From contig CAMLLA010000006.1 in NCBI GenBank assembly GCA_946480525.1, forward strand, positions 1 through 25,405: DNA of 25,405 nt. Direction: 5' to 3'. The position numbers and the translations under genes were made by a program. The notes under the pieces were generated by a model. It had not been told where the DNA came from. It did no database searches and saw only the letters and a program-made list of their open reading frames with translations. Shown here one piece after another: positions 8,054-15,458 of the stretch; position 1 is the stretch's first letter; every line of letters begins with the position of its first letter. The DNA comes from an uncultured Asticcacaulis sp. GTDB taxonomy: Bacteria; Pseudomonadota; Alphaproteobacteria; Caulobacterales; Caulobacteraceae.

Positions 8054-8706
8054 CGCCCGATGTAGCGCTCGGGCTTGTGAAATCCGATCAGCACGCCGCT
8101 CATGGCGATCGCCGACAGGATCGAAAAGACGATTTGCTGGCCGTTGAGGACGAAGATCGATGCCGACAGGATGAGCGCATCGCAGACCATCTGCGTCTTG
8201 CCGGCATTGATGTTTCGCGTTTTCTGGAGATATAGCGCCAGCACGCCCGTACCTCCGGCGCCTGCGCTGTGACGGGCCAGGGACAGGATGCCCATGCCGA
8301 TGACCGTGCCGCCGAAAAGCGCGGCGAAGACCGGATGGACCTTGTCGAGATGGAAAGCATAGGGCGCCAGTTGCGCGCCCGCCATGATGGCCAGGTTGAC
8401 GATGACGGTCTTCAGCATGAAGCGCTTGCCCATGGCCGGCCAGGCAAACAAAAAGAACGGGATGTTAATCAGCAGGAACAGCAGGCCGACCGGCAGGGGC
8501 ACGACATAAGAGGCCAGCAGCGCGATGCCGGCGACTCCGCCGGTGACAAGACCCGCCGCCTTCAGGAACATCATGCCCAGGACGACGAATGAACAGCCGA
8601 TGGCAAACGCGTAGATGTCTTCGATCAGGGTGTGCTTGACGGCCGGATAGAGCAGGCTCTCTTTGTCGTCGTTGGCGGTCGTCACTGAGGCTATGACTGG
8701 TGGCAT
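8050..8706 (-). CDS. YitT family inner-membrane protein
   Basis: A 218-residue integral membrane protein with five to six hydrophobic helices. It has the YitT-type signatures GLVTGGVAGIALL near the second helix, FLLINIPFFLFAW, and the Gly-rich AGAGGTGVLALYLQKTRNIN, in which a glycine run precedes a cytoplasmic loop. The family is proposed to be a transporter, but the substrate is unknown. This version lacks the soluble C-terminal domain (DUF2179) found in longer Bacillus members, so it is a short form. The start chosen is ATG 8706; an ATG at 8760 would add 18 polar residues and has no ribosome-binding site. The stop overlaps the convergent upstream gene by four bases (both stops share TTAA). 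Confidence 0.85.
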   Translation of the reverse strand: MPPVIASVTTANDDKESLLYPAVKHTLIEDIYAFAIGCSFVVLGMMFLKAAGLVTGGVAGIALLASYVVPLPVGLLFLLINIPFFLFAWPAMGKRFMLKTVIVNLAIMAGAQLAPYAFHLDKVHPVFAALFGGTVIGMGILSLARHSAGAGGTGVLALYLQKTRNINAGKTQMVCDALILSASIFVLNGQQIVFSILSAIAMSGVLIGFHKPERYIGR

Positions 8707-8855
8707 GGCGCATCCATCAGGTTGGTGAGCCTGGCGTGCATCCTGTCCTGCGGCGCGCATATGTTTACGCTTGAAACTATCATGCCATAGATTTCACGCA
8801 GCGAAAACCGTCTTCTATGTCCGAGTGATTTAGTCTGAAGCGATCATCTGCTTTT

Positions 8856-8948
8856 CTTATACCTCCCTGGCTTTGCCGGGGAGGGGGACCGCGCGAGTGA
8901 GCCATCATCAGATGGCGAGTGAGATGTGGTGGTGGGGGTTTCTTGTTT
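8856..8948 (+). repeat. Hairpin repeat, left arm of long inverted repeat
   Basis: It begins CTTATACCTCCCTGG and continues through CTTTGCCGGGGAGGGGGACC to a terminal block TGGTGGTGGGGGTTTCTT. It contains its own hairpin: GCCATC (8901-8906), loop ATCA, GATGGC (8911-8916). The outer blocks are nearly identical to the reverse complement of 9016-9111. Confidence 0.9.
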
Positions 8949-9015
8949 TCTATCCTACTCCACGTCATCTCCTGACCTTTGCAGAGACTTGGCGGACACA
9001 ATCGAGCGTGTTCTC

Positions 9016-9111
9016 AAATAAGAAACCCCACCACCACATCTCATTCGCCACTGCTTGCGCAGTGCCTCATTCGTGCGGTCCCCCTCCCCGGCAAAGCCAG
9101 GGAGGTATAAG
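9016..9111 (-). repeat. Hairpin repeat, right arm of long inverted repeat
   Basis: This is the inverted copy of 8856-8948. The flanks match closely, but the hairpin tip differs: forward CACTGC (9049-9054), loop TTGC, GCAGTG (9059-9064). The tip in each copy pairs with itself despite the different sequence, which implies that the fold is conserved and the bases are not. The copies are separated by 67 unique bases. Confidence 0.9.
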
Positions 9112-9144
9112 ATAAGACACGCCTCAAACTAAAATCATCACGCT

Positions 9145-9879
9145 CTAGCTGTGGCAAACCGGACAATCCGGATCGGTTGCCAGTTTCACGACGCGCGATT
9201 GCATCGTCAGGCCATCGAAGATCAGCAATTGGCCGCGCAGCGGCTCGCCCGCTCCTGTGATCAGCTTTATGGCTTCCAGCGCCGCCAATGATCCCATGAC
9301 TCCGGCAAGTGCGCCGACGACGCCGACACGCTCGCAGGTTTCGGCGTCGGGCGGGATTTCCGGCACCAGACACTGATAACAAGGGCTGCCGTCGAACACG
9401 GACAATTGCCCGCTCCACCTGCCGAGTGCCGCCGATACCAGTGGTTTCTTCAGCGACTGACAGACGCGATTGACCAAGAGGCGTGTCGGGAAGTTGTCGC
9501 AGCCATCAAGCACGAGGTCATAGCCGCCAAGGATATCGGCGGCATTGTCGTTGCTCAGGCGTATGGCGTGAACCTGGCATTCGGTGTGCGGATTGATGCC
9601 ATGCAATGCCGTCTTTGCAGTGCCGCTCTTCGGTTGGCCGATGTCGCCTGTAGCGTAGAGGACCTGCCGTTGCAGGTTGCTTAAGGACACCACGTCGTCA
9701 TCGATCAGGCCCAGCTGGCCTATACCAGCCGCCGCCAGATAAAGGGCGGCCGGCGCGCCGATGCCGCCCATGCCGACCAACGCCACCTTGGCGGCTTTCA
9801 GTTTCATCTGCCCTGCGCCGCCGATTTCCTTCAGCACGAGGTGGCGGGCATAGCGGTCGATTTCGTCGTCGGTGAGCAT
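9145..9879 (-). CDS. MoeB/ThiF/HesA-type adenylyltransferase
   Basis: A 244-residue E1-like enzyme that would adenylate the C-terminal glycine of a ubiquitin-like sulfur carrier (MoaD or ThiS) for molybdopterin or thiamine synthesis. The nucleotide-binding loop is KVALVGMGGIGAPAALYLA, followed by LGLIDDDVVSLSNLQRQ, which carries the Asp, Asn and Arg that contact ATP. Zinc ligands are the pairs CYQC and CPVC. CERVGVVGALAG carries the candidate catalytic or loop Cys. It lacks the rhodanese domain of longer MoeZ-type proteins. MoeB and ThiF cannot be separated here because no moa or thi genes are adjacent. The ATG at 9879 starts the conserved LTDDEIDRYARH; an in-frame upstream start at 9906 is also possible. 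It lies 39 bases after the GH39 gene. Confidence 0.88.
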   Translation of the reverse strand: MLTDDEIDRYARHLVLKEIGGAGQMKLKAAKVALVGMGGIGAPAALYLAAAGIGQLGLIDDDVVSLSNLQRQVLYATGDIGQPKSGTAKTALHGINPHTECQVHAIRLSNDNAADILGGYDLVLDGCDNFPTRLLVNRVCQSLKKPLVSAALGRWSGQLSVFDGSPCYQCLVPEIPPDAETCERVGVVGALAGVMGSLAALEAIKLITGAGEPLRGQLLIFDGLTMQSRVVKLATDPDCPVCHS

Positions 9880-9918
9880 AGCGGCTAAATAGGACCGAAT
9901 GCTCACCGGTCCAAGTTT

Positions 9919-11586
9919 TTATTCGACGATCAGAAGGGTGACGCCCTGACGAACCAGGGTCAGGTCGAGCTTGGCCGTACCCTTGGTAACGGTCAGCGGG
10001 GCAAGTGGCGCCGGGTGCATCACCGAGGCGGCTTCCAGAACCTTGTACTGATCCTGATTGGGCGATGGCGGCGAGCCCATGGTCTGCCAGGCGGCGTAGG
10101 CATTGGCGGTTTCCGGATCGACCAGATACTGCGTCACCTTCCGCGTCTTCGCCTTGCCGAGGCCCGACAGGTTGAGCGTCACCGCGGCGTCGGGGCCTTT
10201 CAGGTCGTCGTCATTGTAATGCCAGACCAGGACGGCGACCTTCGTTCCGTCGCGCGTCGCCATCACACCGACGTCGTTCTTCTGTGTGACGGACGCCATC
10301 ATGTCGTCGAGCGGCACCTGCGCCGAACTTGAAGCAGCAATGCGCTCCGGCCCCAGCTGCGCATACATGCGGAAGACATTGAGCACGGGCAGGTCGATGC
10401 CGTTGGTCGCCAACTGACGATAGCCGGCAAACCACGGCTGGTCCTCAAAGGTAAAGGCCCAGGTCAGCACGCCTTCGAGATTGACTTTATGGCGGTCCGA
10501 CAATTCCCAGATGCGGGCGAAAGACGCAGCCGTATAGCTCGAATACATGGTGCCGTTGCGATAGCCATTGGCCTTGCCCGGACAGGCGGCGCAGCCTTCC
10601 GGATCGCTTTCACCGATGACGATCGGCGTGTCTTTCAGTTCCGGCACGGCGGCGATCTTCCTGAAGCCGGTATCGACGGCCTTCAACTGGCTGACCATGC
10701 CCATCTGGACGTGATCATCGATGAACTTCGGCGTGCCCTTGGCGTGGAAAGCAAGAAAGTCGGTCGGCGTGCCGGTCTCGCCGGTCGCATAGTTCTTGCC
10801 CGACACGACGTGCTTGAGGAAGCCGTCCATAAAGGCGCCGTCGGAACCGGCAACGTCGGGCCCGCCGACCCTGGCTTCTGGCAAGGCGCGCTTGACGCCG
10901 GCAATGGCGTAGTCGTGCGTCTTGTAAAACTCCTCCGGCGTGCCCTTCCAGTAGGAGGGGCCGTTCGGTTCATTCCACACCTCGAAATACCAGGTCAGGA
11001 CCTCGTCGCGGCCGTACTTTTCGACATTGTGCTTTGTCCATTGATAGACCAGCTCTTCCCACTTCTTGTAGTCGTTCGGCGGGTAGTTCCAGCCGCCTTC
11101 GATCAGTTCGTACCTGAAGCCCGGCCGCCAGGAGTGACGATATTGCGTGCCCTCCGGCGCCGAAGACAGGGCTTCGGGCATGAAACCGATCTGGAGGTAG
11201 GGGCGGACACCGCGATCAAGATAACTGTCGATGATCATGTCGGTGATCATCCAGTTATAGACCGGCTTGCCGTCCTTGTCCTCGGTATAGGCGTTGGTCG
11301 AGCCCCATTTGAAGGCCGGTGTGCCGTCGCCGGTATTGAGCAGGTTGTGGGCGCGGAAATAGATCTGCTTGGGTCTAAGTTCGCCGAGATGGTCGAGCAG
11401 CTTCTGCCCGTCCTTCATGGTGGCGTAGTTGGGCTCGTCGGCGCCGAAAAAGCGCCAGACGGGGTTCAGCGGTCCTTGCGACTTGGCGGCATCGACGGTG
11501 ATGGTGACGGGAAAGCTGGCTTGCGCCCATACAGGCGTGGTCATCAGGCCGAGCGCGAGCGCCAGACCGGTCATCTGTTTCAACAT
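9919..11586 (-). CDS. Secreted GH39 glycosidase (beta-xylosidase-like)
   Basis: A 555-residue family 39 glycoside hydrolase with a signal peptide (cleavage near VWAQA, residues 18-22). The (beta/alpha)8 domain shows the acid/base glutamate E206 in YFEVWNEPNGPSYW and the nucleophile E326 in PIVIGESDPEGCAACPG. A C-terminal beta-rich domain starts near residue 410. Family 39 enzymes from proteobacteria are mostly beta-1,4-xylosidases, with some alpha-L-arabinofuranosidase or other activities, so a role in releasing xylose from xylo-oligosaccharides is likely. The start at 11586 follows AGAGGAA. It shares a probable substrate with the GH43 operon about 6 kb away but is not clustered with it. The palindrome at 11611-11621 may control it. 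Confidence 0.9.
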   Translation of the reverse strand: MLKQMTGLALALGLMTTPVWAQASFPVTITVDAAKSQGPLNPVWRFFGADEPNYATMKDGQKLLDHLGELRPKQIYFRAHNLLNTGDGTPAFKWGSTNAYTEDKDGKPVYNWMITDMIIDSYLDRGVRPYLQIGFMPEALSSAPEGTQYRHSWRPGFRYELIEGGWNYPPNDYKKWEELVYQWTKHNVEKYGRDEVLTWYFEVWNEPNGPSYWKGTPEEFYKTHDYAIAGVKRALPEARVGGPDVAGSDGAFMDGFLKHVVSGKNYATGETGTPTDFLAFHAKGTPKFIDDHVQMGMVSQLKAVDTGFRKIAAVPELKDTPIVIGESDPEGCAACPGKANGYRNGTMYSSYTAASFARIWELSDRHKVNLEGVLTWAFTFEDQPWFAGYRQLATNGIDLPVLNVFRMYAQLGPERIAASSSAQVPLDDMMASVTQKNDVGVMATRDGTKVAVLVWHYNDDDLKGPDAAVTLNLSGLGKAKTRKVTQYLVDPETANAYAAWQTMGSPPSPNQDQYKVLEAASVMHPAPLAPLTVTKGTAKLDLTLVRQGVTLLIVE

Positions 11587-11610
11587 GGCGTTCCTCTTGT
11601 GGCATTATTC

Positions 11611-11621
11611 TTGTCTGACAA
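11611..11621. promoter_or_regulatory. Putative GntR-family operator upstream of the GH39 gene
   Basis: TTGTCTGACAA is a perfect 5-base inverted repeat around one base. It matches the TTGTC-N-GACAA form common to FadR-subgroup GntR repressors. It lies 25 bases upstream of the GH39 start codon and about 95 bases upstream of hslV, which points the other way. The regulator is not in the window. The assignment is inferred from the motif shape. Confidence 0.4.
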
Positions 11622-11716
11622 ATGCATAGCCCTGAACCAGCGATGCGACAAGCCGTCCGTTATCGTCCAGCGATTGGCCCTTGAAAGCGCGGCATAAAAC
11701 CGCCAAGTACGAGCCC

Positions 11717-12265
11717 ATGACAGACTCTCAATTTCCCAACTGGCACGGCACGACGATCGTCGCGGTGCGCAAGAACGGCAAGACCGTGATCGCCGGCGAC
11801 GGCCAGGTCTCCATGGGCGCCACGATCGTCAAGGGCGGTGCAAAAAAGGTCCGGACGCTGGCGGGCGGCAAGGTCATCGTCGGTTTTGCCGGCGCCACCG
11901 CAGACGCCTTTACACTGCTGGAACGCCTTGAGGCCAAGCTCGAACTCTATCCTGACCAGCTGGCGCGCGCCTGCGTCGACCTGGCCAAGGACTGGCGGAC
12001 CGACCGCTACCTGCGCCGCCTCGAGGCGATGCTGCTGGTCGGCGACCGCAACCACATCCTGACGATCACCGGTGTCGGCGACGTGCTGGAACCCGAAGAC
12101 GGCGTCGCTGCCATCGGCTCCGGCGGCACCTATGCCCTGTCGGCGGCGCGGGCGCTGCTGGAATACGAACCCGACGCCGAGGTCATCGCCCGCAAGGCCA
12201 TGAAGATCGCCGGCGAAATCTGCGTCTACACCAATGGTCACGTCACCCTAGAACAGTTGTCATGA
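11717..12265 (+). CDS. hslV: ATP-dependent protease peptidase subunit HslV
   Basis: A 182-residue threonine peptidase that forms the dodecameric proteolytic core of the HslUV (ClpYQ) protease in the cytoplasm. The propeptide is [11 protein letters not shown]; cleavage exposes Thr12 in [10 protein letters not shown], the N-terminal nucleophile. The catalytic Lys is in [16 protein letters not shown] and the Gly-rich [19 protein letters not shown] are family landmarks. The start at 11717 gives the normal propeptide length; an in-frame start at 11681 would extend it by 12 residues. A CTTGAAA at 11680-11686 could be part of a heat-shock sigma-32-type promoter, but I cannot place the -10 element. 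The stop overlaps the next gene by ATGA. Confidence 0.96.
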   Translation: MTDSQFPNWHGTTIVAVRKNGKTVIAGDGQVSMGATIVKGGAKKVRTLAGGKVIVGFAGATADAFTLLERLEAKLELYPDQLARACVDLAKDWRTDRYLRRLEAMLLVGDRNHILTITGVGDVLEPEDGVAAIGSGGTYALSAARALLEYEPDAEVIARKAMKIAGEICVYTNGHVTLEQLS

Positions 12266-12636
12266 CGGACCGTATCACCATCGATCAAGCGGTCGACAAG
12301 GCGCGCCTGACCGTCAACCTGCCCGCGACCCTGATCATGATGGTGGCCTGGGCGCAGGCACTCCTGATCGTGCCGATGGGTAAGGCGCCGCTGATTGTCA
12401 TGGCGGTTTCGATCTTCATCGGCGTGTCCGGCTGGCCGATGAGCTGGCTCTACAAGGCGTACATGACGCCGCGCTGGAAGCTGTGGGCCTATCCCCGCGT
12501 CGCCAATGTCCAGCAACTGAAGGAGGCGGCCGTCAAGGGCCGCGTCCTGGGCGCCGACAACAGTTTCGCCGAAAAGAGCGAGATATGCTCGAAGGACATG
12601 CGCGCGCAGATCCTGAAACTTGAAGGGCGGGCCTGA
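12262..12636 (+). CDS. Small membrane protein between hslV and hslU
   Basis: A 124-residue protein with two hydrophobic segments (about residues 19-37 and 41-59: [20 protein letters not shown] and [17 protein letters not shown]). A positively charged, soluble C-terminal half follows ([20 protein letters not shown] and on). It overlaps hslV by four bases and is followed by hslU after 70 bases, so it is very likely part of the hslVU transcript. I do not recognise a family. An inner-membrane partner or adaptor for the HslUV protease is one possibility; fortuitous operon membership is another. Confidence 0.8.
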   Translation: MTDRITIDQAVDKARLTVNLPATLIMMVAWAQALLIVPMGKAPLIVMAVSIFIGVSGWPMSWLYKAYMTPRWKLWAYPRVANVQQLKEAAVKGRVLGADNSFAEKSEICSKDMRAQILKLEGRA

Positions 12637-12706
12637 CCCGCACGATGTGTAACCCTGCCTGCCGTGGGTCTGCCCGGGACCTGCGCGGCACTTTTGGAAA
12701 GCCCTT

Positions 12707-14008
12707 ATGACGACTTTTTCACCCCGCGAAATCGTCTCTGAACTCGACCGCCACATTATCGGCCATGCCGACGCCAAGAAGGCTGTTGCCGTGGCGCTGC
12801 GCAACCGCTGGCGCCGCAAGGCGACGGATGAGAGCATACGTGACGAGATCACGCCGAAGAATATCCTGATGATCGGACCGACCGGTGTCGGCAAAACAGA
12901 GATCGCCCGCCGTCTGGCCAAACTGGCACAGGCGCCGTTTATCAAGGTCGAAGCGACCAAGTTCACCGAGGTCGGCTATGTCGGCCGCGATGTCGACCAG
13001 ATCGTCCGCGACCTGGTCGAAGCCGCCCAGATCATGATCCGTGAAAAGAACCGTGCCGGCGTCCGCGCCAAGGCCGAGGCGGCTGCCGAGGAGCGCCTGC
13101 TCGACGCCCTGGTCGGTGACAATGCCGGACAGGCGACGCGCGACGTTTTCCGCAAGAAGCTGCGCAACAACGAACTGGACGACAAGGAGATCGAGCTGTC
13201 GCTGAACGAGACGGCGTCGCCCTTTGGTGTCATGGAGATTCCGGGCCAGCCGGGCAACAGCAATTTCAACCTGTCCGACATGCTGTCAAAAGCCATGGGT
13301 GGCCGCAAGAAGACGGTCAAGACGACGGTGAAAGACGCCATGGCGCCTTTGATCACCGAGGAAAGCGACAAGCTGCTCGACACCGAAAGCGTCACGAATG
13401 AAGCGCTGAAGCTGGCTGAGAACGAAGGCATCGTGTTTATCGACGAGATCGACAAGGTAGCTTCGCGCCAGGACCGCGGCGGCGCCGACGTGTCGCGCGA
13501 AGGCGTGCAGCGCGACCTGCTTCCGCTGATCGAAGGCACGACGGTGTCGACCAAGTACGGGCCGGTGAAGACCGACCACATCCTGTTCATCGCGTCCGGC
13601 GCCTTTCATGTCTCCAAGCCATCCGACCTGCTGCCGGAGCTGCAAGGCCGCCTGCCGATCCGCGTCGAGCTGAAAGCCCTGACCCAGGACGATTTCCGCC
13701 GGATACTGTCTGAGCCCGAGGCCAACCTGATCAAGCAGAACCAGGCGCTGATGGCGACCGAAGGCGTCACCCTTGAGTTCGACGATGGGGCGATTGCCGC
13801 CATGGCTGAGGCGGCCGCGACCGTCAACGCCAAGGTCGAGAACATCGGCGCGCGGAGGCTGCATACCGTCATCGAGAAGGTGATGGAGGATTTGAGCTAT
13901 ACGGCGTCGGATATGTCCGGCCAGACCGTGACAATCGATGCGGACTATGTGCGCAAGCGCCTGGGCGAAATCGCGGGGGATGCCGACCTCAGCCGGTATA
14001 TCCTGTAA
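12707..14008 (+). CDS. hslU: ATP-dependent protease ATPase subunit HslU
   Basis: A 433-residue AAA+ unfoldase that feeds proteins to HslV. Visible motifs are the Walker A GPTGVGKT (residues 57-64), the pore motif [11 protein letters not shown] just after it, the Walker B block [11 protein letters not shown] around residue 245, and the sensor-2 region [14 protein letters not shown]. The C-terminus [10 protein letters not shown] is the conserved tail that inserts between HslV subunits to activate them, so the protein is complete. The variable I-domain lies between about residues 110 and 240. Length is normal for the family. The ATG at 12707 follows GGAAAG. It is separated from hslV by one small membrane-protein gene. 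Confidence 0.97.
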   Translation: MTTFSPREIVSELDRHIIGHADAKKAVAVALRNRWRRKATDESIRDEITPKNILMIGPTGVGKTEIARRLAKLAQAPFIKVEATKFTEVGYVGRDVDQIVRDLVEAAQIMIREKNRAGVRAKAEAAAEERLLDALVGDNAGQATRDVFRKKLRNNELDDKEIELSLNETASPFGVMEIPGQPGNSNFNLSDMLSKAMGGRKKTVKTTVKDAMAPLITEESDKLLDTESVTNEALKLAENEGIVFIDEIDKVASRQDRGGADVSREGVQRDLLPLIEGTTVSTKYGPVKTDHILFIASGAFHVSKPSDLLPELQGRLPIRVELKALTQDDFRRILSEPEANLIKQNQALMATEGVTLEFDDGAIAAMAEAAATVNAKVENIGARRLHTVIEKVMEDLSYTASDMSGQTVTIDADYVRKRLGEIAGDADLSRYIL

Positions 14009-14016
14009 ACCTTAGG

Positions 14017-14060
14017 GCCTGCTCCGAAAAAGCGAAAACCGGTTTTTCGGACCGAGCATG
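14017..14060. repeat. Palindromic repeat downstream of hslU
   Basis: CCGAAAAA (14024-14031) pairs with TTTTTCGG (14043-14050) across the loop GCGAAAACCGG. The outer GCTC (14021-14024) and GAGC (14053-14056) extend the symmetry. It resembles the GAAAA-n-GCGGTTTTC core of the dispersed elements but lacks their GATATG end, so I treat it as a separate or degenerate class. It lies between the convergent hslU and DUF3144-like genes and could act as a terminator in both directions. Confidence 0.6.
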
Positions 14061-14070
14061 CGACGACGGT

Positions 14071-14352
14071 CTAGCCGCGAACGTCGTCGAAGGTTTTGAT
14101 GTACTGGTCGTAGTTCTGCTCGAACATGCGCCTGTATTGTTCGACCGCTTCGGCGATCGCCGTGTCACGATTGTTCGCAAAGGTTTCCTGGTCCGGGCTG
14201 CGGATCATGAGCGACCATGCCTTGAAATGCGCGGCGCTATAAACCGCGGCATCGGCCACACGTTCCGGCGTGCTGGATTTCAGTTGGTCGTTGCAGACCT
14301 TGATATGCGCGTCGGCGCGTTCGAACAGGGCAGGGTTGGTCGTTTCCAGCAT
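14071..14352 (-). CDS. DUF3144-like small protein (paralogue 1)
   Basis: A 93-residue helical, acidic, soluble protein. It aligns by eye along its whole length with the gene upstream: FERADAHIKVCNDQ against FADMAAAYIDLANAQ, DAAVYSAAHFKAWSLMIRS against NVAFLHAAARYSAFVIAVN, and FEQNYDQYIKTFDD against VEQHYSEYVENFDT. The upstream copy fits the DUF3144 pattern better, and this one looks more divergent. Function is unknown. The start at 14352 follows AAGG; an in-frame extension to 14370 lacks a ribosome-binding site. A terminator separates the two paralogues, so they may be expressed separately. Confidence 0.7.
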   Translation of the reverse strand: MLETTNPALFERADAHIKVCNDQLKSSTPERVADAAVYSAAHFKAWSLMIRSPDQETFANNRDTAIAEAVEQYRRMFEQNYDQYIKTFDDVRG

Positions 14353-14434
14353 GGCCTTCACTCGGTACAAATGTAACGGTCACCATGGCGCAGATTTCTG
14401 GCGGGATCAATGCCGGCGGTCGGGATCGAATATG

Positions 14435-14460
14435 CAAAACCCCTGAAAACAGGGGCTTTT
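14435..14460 (-). terminator. Rho-independent terminator after DUF3144 paralogue 2
   Basis: On the minus strand: CCCCTG, loop TTTT, CAGGGG, then TTTTGC. The stem pairs 14450-14455 with 14440-14445. It starts two bases after the stop of the gene at 14462. The plus strand also has CTTTT after the stem, so it may work both ways. Confidence 0.8.
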
Positions 14461-14461
14461 G

Positions 14462-14764
14462 CTATTTCGGCTTGATCACATAGGTGTCGAAATTCTCGAC
14501 ATATTCGCTGTAGTGCTGTTCAACAAATCCTCGGAAATCCGCGACGATCTGGTCCAGGTTCACTTTGCGGACCGTCTCCATATCCTCCTTGCTGGCGCTG
14601 TTGACGGCAATGACGAAGGCGGAATAGCGCGCGGCCGCATGGAGAAAGGCGACATTGACCGCGCCGTAGTCCGTGTCGCGGCCCTGGGCGTTGGCCAGAT
14701 CGATATAGGCAGCCGCCATGTCGGCAAAGCTGCGGCCAGTAGCGGATGATAAGCCATCGTTCAT
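14462..14764 (-). CDS. DUF3144 family small protein (paralogue 2)
   Basis: A 100-residue cytoplasmic protein. The core AAAYIDLANAQ, then FLHAAARYSAFVIA, and the ending FVEQHYSEYVENFDTYV match what I recall of DUF3144 proteins, which have no known function. The ATG at 14764 is preceded by AGGGAG at an ideal distance. A strong terminator follows within a few bases. It is a tandem paralogue of the next gene downstream, which has diverged. A two-hairpin repeat lies about 35 bases upstream. Confidence 0.75.
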   Translation of the reverse strand: MNDGLSSATGRSFADMAAAYIDLANAQGRDTDYGAVNVAFLHAAARYSAFVIAVNSASKEDMETVRKVNLDQIVADFRGFVEQHYSEYVENFDTYVIKPK

Positions 14765-14798
14765 TTCAAACTCCCTGTTCTCGTTGCCTTATGTTTAT

Positions 14799-14904
14799 AC
14801 TAGATCGGAATGGGTTTAGGTGGAAACGCCATTCCGATCTAAGTTTTTGTTTTATCGCGATATTTAAGGCGAAAACCGCTTACACTTTTCGCCATATCGC
14901 TCTA
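14799..14904 (-). repeat. Dispersed palindromic element, copy D (full two-hairpin form)
   Basis: This is the most complete copy. The first hairpin (14861-14904) has outer arms GCGATAT and ATATCGC and inner arms GGCGAAAA and TTTTCGCC. An A-rich linker (AAAACAAAAA) follows. The second hairpin has perfect 13-base arms, TAGATCGGAATGG at 14801-14813 and its complement at 14829-14841, with an inner GTTT/AAAC pair in the loop. The first hairpin overlaps the 3' end of the phosphatase gene. Confidence 0.85.
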
Positions 14905-15355
14905 ATTTCGCCAGCAGCGCGTCACTGGCGCGGTCGCACAGGTCGAAGACCTTCTGGAAATCGGCGTCCGTGCCGTAATAGGGGTCGGGCACATTCTTCG
15001 CCTCGCCCAGGGCCTCTTCCAGGTACAGGGCGATCCGGGCCTTCGTGCCGCGCGGCTGTTGCTTTGTGAGATAGGCGACATTGTCGCGGTCCATGCCGAG
15101 AACCAGGTCGAAGCGGTCGAAGTCTTCAGCTGTCAGTTGCCGCGCCTGCTGCGAGTCGATCGCTATACCGTGCCTGGCCGCGACGGCAATCGAGCGTCGA
15201 TCAGGTGGCTCACCGGCATGCCAGCCGCCGCAGCCGGCGCTGTCGAGCACAAAGCGCGTCGTCAGGCCCTTCTCATCGATCTTGTGCTGGAGGATGCCTT
15301 CGGCCAGGGGCGAGCGGCAGATATTGCCAAGGCAGACGAACAGGATGGAGGTCAT
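14864..15355 (-). CDS. Low-molecular-weight protein-tyrosine phosphatase
   Basis: A 163-residue cytoplasmic phosphatase. The P-loop is VCLGNICRSP, with nucleophile C8 and phosphate-binding R14. The general acid is D124 in NVPDPYYG. These define the low-molecular-weight tyrosine phosphatase family and not the arsenate reductases, which have a different C-terminal pattern. The true C-terminus is uncertain: the last 13 residues (L151 onward, LERYGEKCKRFSP) are encoded by a dispersed palindromic repeat that has read into the gene, with the TAA stop inside the repeat. The start at 15355 follows AGAGGG. The gene diverges from the MazG-like gene. Confidence 0.93.
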   Translation of the reverse strand: MTSILFVCLGNICRSPLAEGILQHKIDEKGLTTRFVLDSAGCGGWHAGEPPDRRSIAVAARHGIAIDSQQARQLTAEDFDRFDLVLGMDRDNVAYLTKQQPRGTKARIALYLEEALGEAKNVPDPYYGTDADFQKVFDLCDRASDALLAKLERYGEKCKRFSP

Positions 15356-15458
15356 GATGCCCTCTATAGCGGCGGAAACGCCGGAAGGTAAGAACCTCTT
15401 GATCCCTCCGCAGATTCGGCTCTAAGAGAATGGGAACAGAATATGAACGGGTAACCCG

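Larger units (their letters stand above)
8761..9144. other. Intergenic region dominated by an inverted pair of hairpin repeats
   Basis: I see no convincing gene here. Reading frames that cross it encode the same Pro/Arg-rich string in several frames, which is the signature of a repeat and not of a protein. About 190 of the 384 bases belong to the two repeat arms at 8856-8948 and 9016-9111. The stretch 8761-8855 probably holds the yitT upstream sequence. I cannot identify a promoter in it with confidence. Confidence 0.7.

Noticed and set aside
8780..8850. Possible decayed sixth copy of the dispersed element (CGAAAACCGTC)
   Set aside because: Only a short GAAAACCG block matches and the arms do not pair, so chance is likely.
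8780..9115. Overlapping frames with a shared Pro/Arg-rich string
   Set aside because: The same string appears in frames on both strands because both repeat arms are read through; it reflects the inverted repeat, not a protein.
10489..11697. Long plus-strand frame antisense to the GH39 gene
   Set aside because: Its composition is that of a mirror frame of a GC-rich gene. The GH39 reading has catalytic motifs and a signal peptide.
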